A DNA stretch of 43,197 nucleotides from an uncultured Bacteroidota bacterium (GCA_902574335.1 CACGNO010000007.1:1-43197); one strand, 5' to 3'. Counted from the stretch's first letter, positions 10,262 to 18,073 are shown. Notes: a model not told the origin generated them from the sequence alone. Made by a program: numbers and translations.

Positions 10262-10666
10262 ATGAATATTATAAAAAGAACAAATTATCCGATCATGTTT
10301 GATGAATTTTTTAATGATTTCTTTAATGTTAAACCAATGAGTGTTCCTCCACATAATATTATGGAGACAGAGAATGATTTTCAAATTGAATTTTCGGTTC
10401 CAGGATCTAATAAAAAAGACTTTGAAATTGAAGTTGAAAATGATAATATTAAAATCATAAAGAAAAAAGAAGATTCAGATACTACTAATAGTTACTCTAG
10501 AAAGGAATTTAATTACAGTTTTTTTGAAAAATCTTTTTATCTACCTGAATCAATTGATCAGAGTAAAATAAGCTCAAAATACGATAACGGAATATTAAGA
10601 ATTTCTCTTCCAAAGAAGAGTGAAGTAATAATCCAAAATCAAAGAAAGTTCATCACAGTTAAATAA
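10262..10666 (+). CDS. Small heat-shock protein, Hsp20/alpha-crystallin family
   Basis: An ATP-independent holdase that keeps unfolded proteins soluble in the cytoplasm. The alpha-crystallin domain spans about residues 33-125, with the motif EFSVPGSNKKDFEIEV near its start and the family-typical GILRISLPKK near its end. At 134 residues it is slightly short but within the bacterial range. The gene stands alone, preceded by 114 bases of non-coding DNA containing short inverted repeats and followed by a strong terminator. No CIRCE or other known heat-shock operator is visible. Confidence 0.9.
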   Translation: MNIIKRTNYPIMFDEFFNDFFNVKPMSVPPHNIMETENDFQIEFSVPGSNKKDFEIEVENDNIKIIKKKEDSDTTNSYSRKEFNYSFFEKSFYLPESIDQSKISSKYDNGILRISLPKKSEVIIQNQRKFITVK

Positions 10667-10667
10667 A

Positions 10668-10695
10668 TAAAAGCGGGTTTTACCCGCTTTTTTTA
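10668..10695. terminator. Bidirectional terminator between hsp20 and uvrB
   Basis: The arm AAAGCGGGT (10670-10678) pairs perfectly with ACCCGCTTT (10682-10690) around a 3-base loop. T-rich sequence follows on the plus strand, and T-containing sequence follows on the minus strand, so it can end both hsp20 and uvrB transcripts. The uvrB stop codon (10680-10682) lies in the loop and the first arm base. Confidence 0.9.
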
Positions 10696-12671
10696 TAGCT
10701 ATCAATTAAGTCTCTTAATCTTGCTGCTTCAATAAAGTCCAATTCTTTCGCAGCTTTTACCATATCTTTTCTCAAGTCCTTTATTATTTTTTTTCTTTTT
10801 TCAACTGTAATATTGTGATCAATACTAATAATATTAGTGTTGGTTTTTTTGTCATTTATTTCAGTATTTTCTTTTACCTCAAATGTTACCATAATGTTTT
10901 TTTCTATCTGAGTGGGAGTTATATTATTAATTTTATTAAACTCCATTTGTTTTTTTCTTCTTTCTGTAGTAGTTTTTAATGTATGTTTTATGCTATCAGT
11001 CTCCTTATCAGCATACATAATAGCCTTTCCGTTAATATTTCTTGCTGCTCTCCCAATTGTTTGTATTAATGATCTTTTACTCCTAAGAAAACCTTCTTTA
11101 TCTGCATCCAATATTATAACTAACGAAACCTCTGGGAGGTCTAACCCTTCACGAAGAAGATTAACCCCAACTAATACATCAAATGCACCAATTCTTAGTT
11201 CATTTAAAATTTCTACTCTTTCAATAGTATCTATATCACTATGAATATATTTAGATTTTACATTTACTTTATTTAAAAAACTTACAAGTTCTTCAGCCAT
11301 CTTTTTTGTGAGTGTTGTGATTAAAACTCTTTCTTTTTTTTCAACTACTTTCTGAACTTCATTTAAAACATCATCAATTTGATTTTCAGTTGATCTAATC
11401 TCAATTTCTGGATCTAATAATCCGGTTGGTCTAATTATTTGTTCAACAATAATTCCTTCGGATTTATTTAATTCATAATCAGAGGGAGTTGCACTTACAA
11501 AAATTACCTGATTTTGTAAACCTTCAAATTCTTCAAAAGTTAAAGGTCTATTGTCCATAGCAGAAGGAAGTCTAAATCCATACTCAACTAAATTTTCTTT
11601 TCTACTTCTATCTCCACCATACATAGCTCTGATTTGAGGCAATGTTACATGACTTTCATCTATAATTGTAAGAAAATCATCAGGAAAATAGTCAATTAAA
11701 CAAAATGGTCTGGTTCCAGGTTCACGACCATCAATATATCTGGAATAGTTTTCAATTCCTGAACAATATCCTAATTCTTGCATCATTTCAATATCAAACA
11801 AAGTTCTTTCATTAAGTCTCTTTGCCTCTAAATTTTTGCCAACTTCTTTAAAGAAAGCGACTTGCTTTCCTAAATCCAGTTGAATTTCGGTAATTGCTTT
11901 TTGAAGTGCACTTTCTTGAGTAGAGAACATATTTGCTGGATAGATAGAAATTGATTCAACTTTTTGCATTTTTTTATTTTCGGAATATAGAATTTCATCT
12001 ATTGATTCAATTTCATCTCCAAAAAAGTTTATTCTAATTATACAATCTCTATAGCTTAAACTAACATCAATCACATCCCCCGTGACTCTAAAATTACCAG
12101 GGCTTAAGTCTGAGGTTGATCTACTATATAAAGAACTCGATAACTTTTTTAAAAGAGAAGTTCTACTAATTTTTGTATTTAAATCAATATGAATAGTATT
12201 TTTCTTATAATCTATTGGGTTACCTATACCATAAAGACAGGATACAGAAGCAACAACAATTACATCTTTTCTTCCAGATAATAAACTTGTTGTTGCACTA
12301 AGTCTTAGCTTTTCAATTTCTTCATTTATAGATAAATCTTTTTCTATGTATGTATTTGTAACAGGAATATACGCCTCTGGTTGATAGTAATCATAGTAAG
12401 AAACGAAATACTCAACTAAATTTTTAGGAAAATATTCTTTAAATTCTTTGTAAAGTTGAGCTGCTAAGGTTTTATTGTGAGCAATTACTAATGTTGGTTG
12501 ATTAATTTGCTCAATGACATTGGCCACAGTAAATGTTTTTCCAGATCCTGTAACTCCCTCTAAGGCTTGGTATCTAACTTTATCTTTAATTCCATTTACC
12601 AGATTTGAAATCGCATCAGGTTGATCACCGGACGGATTATAATTGGATTTGAGATTGAAATTAAACATCAA
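10680..12671 (-). CDS. uvrB: UvrABC excision nuclease subunit B
   Basis: The damage-verification helicase of nucleotide excision repair; it is loaded by UvrA and recruits UvrC. Walker A GVTGSGKT is at residues 39-46. The beta-hairpin that probes damaged DNA is seen as YYDYYQPEAYIP, the DEAD-like box as DESH, and helicase motif VI region as QTIGRAARN. A C-terminal UVR motif (AAKELDFIEAARLRDLI) contacts UvrC. At 663 residues it is full length. The start is ATG 12671, with a second ATG directly after. The gene is alone on its strand and ends in the shared hairpin with hsp20. Confidence 0.97.
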   Translation of the reverse strand: MMFNFNLKSNYNPSGDQPDAISNLVNGIKDKVRYQALEGVTGSGKTFTVANVIEQINQPTLVIAHNKTLAAQLYKEFKEYFPKNLVEYFVSYYDYYQPEAYIPVTNTYIEKDLSINEEIEKLRLSATTSLLSGRKDVIVVASVSCLYGIGNPIDYKKNTIHIDLNTKISRTSLLKKLSSSLYSRSTSDLSPGNFRVTGDVIDVSLSYRDCIIRINFFGDEIESIDEILYSENKKMQKVESISIYPANMFSTQESALQKAITEIQLDLGKQVAFFKEVGKNLEAKRLNERTLFDIEMMQELGYCSGIENYSRYIDGREPGTRPFCLIDYFPDDFLTIIDESHVTLPQIRAMYGGDRSRKENLVEYGFRLPSAMDNRPLTFEEFEGLQNQVIFVSATPSDYELNKSEGIIVEQIIRPTGLLDPEIEIRSTENQIDDVLNEVQKVVEKKERVLITTLTKKMAEELVSFLNKVNVKSKYIHSDIDTIERVEILNELRIGAFDVLVGVNLLREGLDLPEVSLVIILDADKEGFLRSKRSLIQTIGRAARNINGKAIMYADKETDSIKHTLKTTTERRKKQMEFNKINNITPTQIEKNIMVTFEVKENTEINDKKTNTNIISIDHNITVEKRKKIIKDLRKDMVKAAKELDFIEAARLRDLIDSYKKSG

Positions 12672-12684
12672 ATAATTTAACTTG

Positions 12685-12692
12685 CAAAATTA
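12685..12692 (-). promoter_or_regulatory. Possible -7 element before uvrB
   Basis: The minus strand reads TAATTTTG, matching TAnnTTTG, 13 bases before the uvrB ATG. The spacing is suitable for a short leader. A clear -33 TTG is not seen. Confidence 0.35.
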
Positions 12693-12745
12693 CAAATTAG
12701 ATACTTTTAAATCTAAAAATTATAGCTTTACTTAAAATTAGAATT

Positions 12746-13816
12746 GTGAATAAAAACAGCGATGTAAAAATATCTAGAAAAAAACCCTCATACAAGATCT
12801 CAGATCATTTAGATAAGTATCTTAAAACATATAAAAGAGTCCAAAAAATACCAATTGAATATTCAGATTTATTAAGATATGTTGGATCAGTTAAGGTTAC
12901 TGATGAAAAGGATGCTGATACTCTATGGCAAAGAGTTTTTTTTAATGATAATGAAAGAGTTGAAATTGAAAATAATCTTAAAACTGTATATAATTTACTT
13001 TACTCAGACGGTAGTAATGATAGTTTTGATTTTCTGATTGTAGATGCTATTGATTATTGCACTTTTGGCAATTCTAATCCATTTAGAATTAAAATAAGAA
13101 ATAGTTTAAATGATAACTTTACCTATTATTATGTAAAACTAGCTGATTCCTCGAGAGTTTATGGACTTGAGTTTGAACACATAACTTCTCCATACAATTT
13201 AAATTTTATTGTTTATAACAAAACACTAATTGAAGAACATATAACTGGTATTCCTGGTGATGATTTTTTTAATAATTATTTAAATAAATGTTCAAAGAGA
13301 GAACAATCACAAATTGCAAAGGAATTCGTAAAGTTTAGTGAAAGGTGTATGATCAGATTACTTGGAGACATGAGGGCTTATAATTATGTTATAATACCTA
13401 CACATGATTTTGATCAAGTTGTATATAAGATTAGAGCAATAGATTTTGATCAACAATCTTATGAGGGGGATTTTTCAGTTTATAGACCACAATTATATAA
13501 AGAAAATAAAAGAATTGTCGAATTAATAAGAGATAGATTAATAAACAGCTCTATAAATCAATACAAAGCGGAGGAAAGAGCAATAATTGTTAAAAGAATT
13601 TTAGGTTCAAAAGAAAGAGTTGACAGCTTACTTAGCTCAATGAAAAATGCTATATTATCATCAAACGAAAATGTTCAAAACCTTACAAGACAAATTTATC
13701 ATTTAACCCACGATAATAGATTTAAATTTTCAAAATCAATGGGTGAGATTATGGAAAGTTCAATAGAGTATATGATAAACAACTATGAAAATAATTCAAT
13801 GCTTAGAACAAATTAG
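12746..13816 (+). CDS. Uncharacterised protein with protein-kinase-like motifs
   Basis: I do not recognise a named family. The 356-residue protein is soluble, with no signal peptide or membrane helix. The order of its motifs matches the protein-kinase-like fold: a beta strand YYYVKLAD with Lys131 (VAIK-type position), EEH (163-165) before a hinge-like segment, GDMRAYN (207-213) with the Asp-x-x-x-x-Asn spacing of the catalytic loop, and IDFDQ (232-236) at the DFG position. A C-terminal helical part (about 250-350) follows. This resembles HipA-, APH- or lipopolysaccharide-kinase-like proteins in outline only. The start is GTG at 12746, 15 bases after a TAGCTTTA box. It is divergent from uvrB and overlaps the convergent heme A synthase end by 4 bases. 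The ORF is certain; kinase-fold membership is inference. Confidence 0.75.
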   Translation: MNKNSDVKISRKKPSYKISDHLDKYLKTYKRVQKIPIEYSDLLRYVGSVKVTDEKDADTLWQRVFFNDNERVEIENNLKTVYNLLYSDGSNDSFDFLIVDAIDYCTFGNSNPFRIKIRNSLNDNFTYYYVKLADSSRVYGLEFEHITSPYNLNFIVYNKTLIEEHITGIPGDDFFNNYLNKCSKREQSQIAKEFVKFSERCMIRLLGDMRAYNYVIIPTHDFDQVVYKIRAIDFDQQSYEGDFSVYRPQLYKENKRIVELIRDRLINSSINQYKAEERAIIVKRILGSKERVDSLLSSMKNAILSSNENVQNLTRQIYHLTHDNRFKFSKSMGEIMESSIEYMINNYENNSMLRTN

Positions 13817-14223
13817 TCCTCAATGCTAAGAAACCAGAAGAATTGTGCTCCAAAAATTAAAATTGCTATCAAAAGATGAATAGGCTGTGAAAGCAGAGGA
13901 AATGAAAAGTAATACATCGATGCACCTGTAATTATTTCAGAAAAGATAAGAACCAAAATTATTGTTATCCATTTAGTATTTGTGTTGAGTTTTTTTGCAA
14001 GATACAATAAAAGGAAATTTGATATAAGTATAAAAATTGAAAAACTTCTATGTATAAAAAAATTTAATTCAGGATTTGATAACCATAAATTTTTATTTTC
14101 ATAGCCATATAAATCAATTTTAATATCAATAAATTCTCGAACTTTTAATCCAATTAAAATTTGAATTAACATCACAAACATTGAAAAAGCAATTAGTCTT
14201 TTTAAAAATTTAATACTTAGCAT
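13813..14223 (-). CDS. ctaA: Heme A synthase, C-terminal half (split COX15/CtaA)
   Basis: The second half of the membrane enzyme that turns heme O into heme A for cytochrome oxidase. The 136 residues hold four predicted transmembrane helices (about 8-28, 53-76, 84-106, 112-133). They carry His58 in FFIHRS and His116 in SQPIHLL, at the places of the two haem-ligand histidines of the C-terminal half in the family. The ATG lies inside the last codons of the N-terminal half, 14 bases overlapping, in the +1 frame. It may be made by translational coupling, or the split may be a frameshift mutation or sequence error. Together the halves (334 residues) equal the length of intact flavobacterial proteins as I recall them. 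Confidence 0.8.
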   Translation of the reverse strand: MLSIKFLKRLIAFSMFVMLIQILIGLKVREFIDIKIDLYGYENKNLWLSNPELNFFIHRSFSIFILISNFLLLYLAKKLNTNTKWITIILVLIFSEIITGASMYYFSFPLLSQPIHLLIAILIFGAQFFWFLSIED

Positions 14224-14806
14224 CAGCCTTTTTTATAATATAGATTAATAAACAAACTATAACAATTGCCATTAGCATGTGTGTTGAAATTTTATATGGC
14301 GCTAAGTTGGAATCAACGACTAACTTCCCTAGCCATGCTTGAAAACCCATAGATAAGACAACTATACTAGATAAAAAAGTTAATTTTTTATTTCTTTTAA
14401 ATTCGTAGGTCGATAAAAAAAACATAATTAAAGTGGAAAATCCAGCAATAGCTCCAATCAATCTATTTACAAATTCAAACCATGTATTGACGGGATCAAA
14501 TTTAGTATAATCATGCTTTGTATAAGGAGTCCAATTACTAGATTCAAAACTACTTTTTGATATAAATGTCTTTTTAGAATTAAAAAACTTCTTATCATAC
14601 AGAATCATAACCCCTTTATTATAAGTTTGATTGGGTTTCCAAGTGATTTTTTCAATATTTATTGGTGGAATTAAATATCCAAAACATTTTGGCCAATCTG
14701 GACAACCCATTCCACTACCAGTCATTCTAACTAGTGAACCAGCAAGAATAACAAACAGCACTAAAACAAGCGAAAGTTTACTGAAAAAAATAAAATTTTT
14801 ATTCAT
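14210..14806 (-). CDS. ctaA: Heme A synthase, N-terminal half (split COX15/CtaA)
   Basis: The first half of heme A synthase, in the inner membrane. Its 198 residues contain four transmembrane helices (about 6-27, 112-133, 141-163, 173-192) and the signature GSGMGCPDWPKCFGYLIPP with Cys35 and Cys41. A large external loop before helix 2 is the Bacteroidota type. His176 in ISTHML is a likely haem ligand. The position of the ExxHR histidine is EFVNR here (Asn114), which I believe is common in this branch but cannot check. The frame ends at a TAA just after an A-run (T6 at 14229-14234 on the plus strand); removing one base there would join it to the next ORF. The start overlaps the cca stop. Confidence 0.85.
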   Translation of the reverse strand: MNKNFIFFSKLSLVLVLFVILAGSLVRMTGSGMGCPDWPKCFGYLIPPINIEKITWKPNQTYNKGVMILYDKKFFNSKKTFISKSSFESSNWTPYTKHDYTKFDPVNTWFEFVNRLIGAIAGFSTLIMFFLSTYEFKRNKKLTFLSSIVVLSMGFQAWLGKLVVDSNLAPYKISTHMLMAIVIVCLLIYIIKKADAKY

Positions 14807-16214
14807 TTACACTTAATCCTAAAGTTTTACCTTTTTTTATCATCAATTCTTTAGCTTCATCATAAGAATTAGTTATATCTCCATTTAAAATTGACTCTTT
14901 AATGAAGTCTTTTATTATTCCTATTTCTTTACATGGTTTTAAATTGAAATAATTCATAATTTCTTCACCAGAAACAGGTGGTTGGAAGTTTCTAATATGA
15001 TCTCTTTCTTCAACTAGCTTTATTTTTTCTCGAACAATTTTAAAATTATTAAGATATTTTTTTTGTAAATATTCATTTTTTGTTGTTATATCTGCTTCAC
15101 ATAAAGTTAGAAGGTCATCAATATCTTCACCAGCATCATAAATTAATCTTCTTACCGCTGAATCAGTAATACTTTCCAAAGAAAGTACTATTGGTCGTGA
15201 ACTTAGTGAAACGAGTTTTTTAACATAACTTAACTTGTCATTTAAAGGTAATTTAAGTCTTTTAAATATTCTATCTACCATCTTAGCCCCAACATATTCA
15301 TGACCATGAAATGTCCATCCTATTTTTTTATGAAATTTTTTCGTTCTTGGTTTTCCAATATCATGTAGTAAAGCAACCCATCTTAGCCACATCTTATTGG
15401 TTTTTTCGCAAATATTATCAACTACTTTTAAAGTATGATGAAAGTTATCTTTATGTTTTTTTCCTTCAATCTCATCCACTCCATGTAGATCATAAATTTC
15501 AGGAAGAATTATATTTAATAACCCAGTTTCATTAAGCGCCTTAAATCCAATGGATGGCTTATCAGACATTAAAATTTTATTCACCTCAACATTTATTCTC
15601 TCTTTTGAAATTATGTTTATTCTGTTTTTTTCTTTTTTAATGAAATCAATATTCTCTTTATCAATTTTAAAATTTAGTTGCGACGCAAACCTAGCCGCTC
15701 TAAACATTCTTAGTGGGTCGTCATGAAATGTGACTTGAGGGTCTTTAGGTGTTTTAATTATCTTTCTTTTTATATCATTAATACCATCAAATAAGTCAAC
15801 TATTTCTCCATAGTTGTTTCTATTTAATGAAATAGCTAATGTATTAATTGTAAAATCACGCCTAGATAGATCATCCTCAAGGCTTCCTTCTTCAATTATG
15901 GGTTTTCTACTATCGGAATTATAACTTTCCTTTCTCGCCCCAACAAATTCAATTTCATAATCTTTCGTCTTTAACATAGCTGTTCCAAAGTTTTTAAAAA
16001 CTTGTATTTTACCATTTGTTTTTTTTGCAACAACATTGGCAAAATCTATTCCATTTCCTATAACTAAGACATCAATATCCTTTGACTTTCTCTGAAGTAT
16101 CAAATCCCTTACGAAACCACCAACTAAATATATTTCTATATTTTCTTTTACAGCAACATCAGAAATTAAGTTAATTATTGAGATATTAATATTTTGGGTA
16201 CTGAGCTTATTCAT
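14799..16214 (-). CDS. cca: CCA tRNA nucleotidyltransferase / poly(A) polymerase family, with HD domain
   Basis: Adds or repairs the 3'-CCA end of tRNAs in the cytoplasm. The class II nucleotidyltransferase head shows VGGFVRDLI (31-39) and the metal-binding DIDV (46-49). The RRDFTINTLA segment (about 118-127) and the DPLRMFRAARFASQL segment (about 166-180) are family hallmarks. A C-terminal HD domain follows with LLHDIGKP (His284, Asp285), which in related enzymes has phosphohydrolase activity. At 471 residues it is a full-length Bacteroidota type. It follows tsaC by 6 bases and overlaps the heme A synthase start by 8 bases, so all are probably one transcript. Confidence 0.92.
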   Translation of the reverse strand: MNKLSTQNINISIINLISDVAVKENIEIYLVGGFVRDLILQRKSKDIDVLVIGNGIDFANVVAKKTNGKIQVFKNFGTAMLKTKDYEIEFVGARKESYNSDSRKPIIEEGSLEDDLSRRDFTINTLAISLNRNNYGEIVDLFDGINDIKRKIIKTPKDPQVTFHDDPLRMFRAARFASQLNFKIDKENIDFIKKEKNRINIISKERINVEVNKILMSDKPSIGFKALNETGLLNIILPEIYDLHGVDEIEGKKHKDNFHHTLKVVDNICEKTNKMWLRWVALLHDIGKPRTKKFHKKIGWTFHGHEYVGAKMVDRIFKRLKLPLNDKLSYVKKLVSLSSRPIVLSLESITDSAVRRLIYDAGEDIDDLLTLCEADITTKNEYLQKKYLNNFKIVREKIKLVEERDHIRNFQPPVSGEEIMNYFNLKPCKEIGIIKDFIKESILNGDITNSYDEAKELMIKKGKTLGLSVNE

Positions 16215-16220
16215 TAAAAA

Positions 16221-16757
16221 CTATCTAATTTTTTCAAAACTTAAATTATCCTTAATCTCAATTATACTTGAGGGTTTTAACTTACTAACTTTATCAGATT
16301 TTACAAAATAATCAACTTGATCAATGATTACATTGTCAATTTCATGAATACTTTTTGGAAATGGTAGTCCGGTTATATTAGCGGAAGTTGAGGTAATAGG
16401 ATTATTTAATCTAGAAATTATATCAAGACAAAATTTATTTTTAGGTATTCTTACTGCAATAGAATCAAATGACAATTTTGTAGATTTTAAATTTTTAAAA
16501 ATTAATGTGGTAGGTTTCTTTCGTAAAAGAAAATTAATAGCAAAATCAGGAATATTTTCAACATATTTTTTCAACATATTTAAATCATTCATTAAATAAA
16601 TAAGTGGTTTTTCTGGATCACTTCCCTTTATAATATTAATTTTTCTTATTGCGTTTAAATTATATGCATCACAACCTAGGCCATATATCGTATCAGTAGG
16701 ATAGAGAATAATCCCACCGCTTTTAATTACTTTAACGCATTTTTCTATTTCAATCAT
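16221..16757 (-). CDS. tsaC: L-threonylcarbamoyladenylate synthase (Sua5/YrdC/TsaC family)
   Basis: Makes threonylcarbamoyl-AMP from threonine, bicarbonate and ATP for the t6A37 modification of ANN-decoding tRNAs. The YrdC fold is shown by LYPTDTIYGLGCDAYN (18-33), AVRIPKN, and NPITSTSANITG (119-130). It ends in the KPSSIIEI segment typical of the short flavobacterial form (178 residues). The basic KxR motif, normally KGR or KQR, reads KGS (44-46) here, so an arginine thought to contact substrate is missing. It could be the active enzyme or a relative with changed activity. It is 22 bases downstream of dapD and 6 bases before cca. Confidence 0.88.
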   Translation of the reverse strand: MIEIEKCVKVIKSGGIILYPTDTIYGLGCDAYNLNAIRKINIIKGSDPEKPLIYLMNDLNMLKKYVENIPDFAINFLLRKKPTTLIFKNLKSTKLSFDSIAVRIPKNKFCLDIISRLNNPITSTSANITGLPFPKSIHEIDNVIIDQVDYFVKSDKVSKLKPSSIIEIKDNLSFEKIR

Positions 16758-16779
16758 TGAAAATTTAGACTTGAATTGA

Positions 16780-17586
16780 TTACACTGAGACTTTAAAATC
16801 TCTTAATGCATCGTTTAGAGATGTCTTTTTATTGGTACTTTCCTTTCTTTTTCCAATAATTAAAGCACATGGTACATTAAAAGTTCCAGCTTTAAAATTT
16901 TTTGGTTCTGAGCCAGGTATAACAACAGACTTTTCAGGCACATACCCTTTAATATATTTTGGTTCATCTCCAGTTACATCAATAATTTTAGTTGAGGCGG
17001 TTAAAACAACATTAGCTCCCAGTACTGCCTCATGTTCAACCCTAACTCCCTCGACAACAATACACCTAGACCCTAAAAAAACATTATCTTCAATTATAAC
17101 AGGTGAAGCTTGTACTGGCTCTAGTACACCTCCAATTCCCACACCACCACTTATATGAACATTTTTACCAACTTGAGCACAACTTCCTACTGTTGCCCAA
17201 GTATCTACCATAGTTCCTGAACCAACATTTGCCCCTATATTGACATAACTGGGCATTAGTATTGCACCCTTTTCTATAAAAGATCCGTATCTGCAGACTG
17301 CATGTGGAACTACTCTAATTTCTTTTTCCTTAAAACCTGTTTTTAAAGGTATTTTATCATGAAATTCAAATGGTCCAACTTCAATTGATTGCATTTTCAT
17401 TATTGGAAAATAGAGAATAACAGCTTTCTTTATCCATTGGTTAACAGACCAATTTCCATTATTTTTTTCAGCAATTTTAATTTCACCATTATCCAATAGG
17501 TCGATGGTTTTAAGTATAGCATTCTTAGTTGCATCTTTTTCTATTAATGACCTATCCTCCCAAGCCGATTCAATTAATTCTTTCAT
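16780..17586 (-). CDS. dapD: 2,3,4,5-tetrahydropyridine-2,6-dicarboxylate N-succinyltransferase
   Basis: The succinylase step of the diaminopimelate pathway, supplying peptidoglycan and lysine. The N-terminal helical domain (ESAWEDRSLI) is followed by a left-handed beta helix of hexapeptide repeats (about 100-200: YVNIGANVGSGTMVDTW, then GGVGIGGVLEP) and a C-terminal part ending in KVSV. At 268 residues it is normal. An upstream in-frame ATG at 17616 would add ten residues of unconserved sequence; the ATG at 17586 starts MKELIESAWEDRS and fits the family. It is divergent from ruvX and probably leads the dapD-tsaC-cca-ctaA transcript. Confidence 0.95.
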   Translation of the reverse strand: MKELIESAWEDRSLIEKDATKNAILKTIDLLDNGEIKIAEKNNGNWSVNQWIKKAVILYFPIMKMQSIEVGPFEFHDKIPLKTGFKEKEIRVVPHAVCRYGSFIEKGAILMPSYVNIGANVGSGTMVDTWATVGSCAQVGKNVHISGGVGIGGVLEPVQASPVIIEDNVFLGSRCIVVEGVRVEHEAVLGANVVLTASTKIIDVTGDEPKYIKGYVPEKSVVIPGSEPKNFKAGTFNVPCALIIGKRKESTNKKTSLNDALRDFKVSV

Positions 17587-17599
17587 GATAATTTTTATA

Positions 17600-17607
17600 C
17601 AAATATA
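17600..17607 (-). promoter_or_regulatory. Possible -7 element before dapD
   Basis: The minus strand reads TATATTTG, a match to TAnnTTTG, 13 bases before the chosen dapD start. It lies between the two candidate starts, which supports the ATG at 17586. Confidence 0.4.
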
Positions 17608-17647
17608 ATCTATCATTCGAATATATTTTTTTTATTTAGATTATGGT

Positions 17648-17655
17648 TAATTTTG
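17648..17655 (+). promoter_or_regulatory. Possible -7 element before ruvX
   Basis: TAATTTTG matches TAnnTTTG and ends 4 bases before the ruvX ATG, again implying an almost leaderless transcript. No -33 TTG at a suitable distance is visible. Confidence 0.3.
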
Positions 17656-17659
17656 TCTA

Positions 17660-18073
17660 ATGAGTAAAATTTTGGGACTTGATTATGGAGAAAAAAGATG
17701 TGGTATTTCAATAACTGATGATTTACGTTTGATTGCATCTCCGTTAGCTACAATTAATACAAAAGAGTTAATAAACTATTTGGTGGAGATAATTGCAAGA
17801 GAAAATATTTCTATTTTGGTAATTGGTGAACCTAAAAACAACAAAAACAATTTTTTTGAAATAGAGGAATCAATAAAAAAATTTATAAAAAAAATAAAAT
17901 TAAATATACCAGATTTGATAATTGAAAGGGAAGACGAAAGGTTTACATCTAAATTGTCTAGGATTTATATAAATCAAGTAACAAAAAAAAAGAAGTTAAG
18001 AATCGATAAAAGAAACCTAGATAAAGTTAGTGCATCATTAATATTAGAATCATTTTTAAAAAGAAATAAATGA
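17660..18073 (+). CDS. ruvX: Putative pre-16S rRNA nuclease / RuvX (YqgF family)
   Basis: A small RNase H-fold nuclease involved in maturation of the 16S rRNA 5' end and named earlier as a Holliday-junction resolvase. The first acidic residue is in LGLDYGEKRCGISITD (4-19), the second in LVIGEPK, and the EREDERFTS segment and the C-terminal KVSASLILESFL with a final acidic residue complete the site. The length of 137 residues is normal. Its stop overlaps the def start as ATGA, and the three genes ruvX-def-mazG form one tight operon. Confidence 0.92.
   Translation: MSKILGLDYGEKRCGISITDDLRLIASPLATINTKELINYLVEIIARENISILVIGEPKNNKNNFFEIEESIKKFIKKIKLNIPDLIIEREDERFTSKLSRIYINQVTKKKKLRIDKRNLDKVSASLILESFLKRNK

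Noticed and set aside
10912-11244. 110-residue plus-strand ORF inside uvrB
   Set aside because: An antisense shadow of conserved uvrB codons; its hydrophobic look comes from the reverse of Asn/Lys/Glu-rich coding.
14210-14234. A_AAA_AAG slippery heptamer that could give -1 frameshifting to join the heme A synthase halves
   Set aside because: The heptamer is in the right register, but the -1 frame reaches a TGA two codons later, and the C-half is in the +1 frame. A -1 shift cannot join them.
16832-17158. 108-residue plus-strand ORF inside dapD
   Set aside because: Antisense to the repeat-rich beta helix of dapD; no independent support.
17587-17616. Upstream ATG at 17616 for dapD
   Set aside because: The extra ten residues are not family-like and would place the candidate promoter inside the gene.
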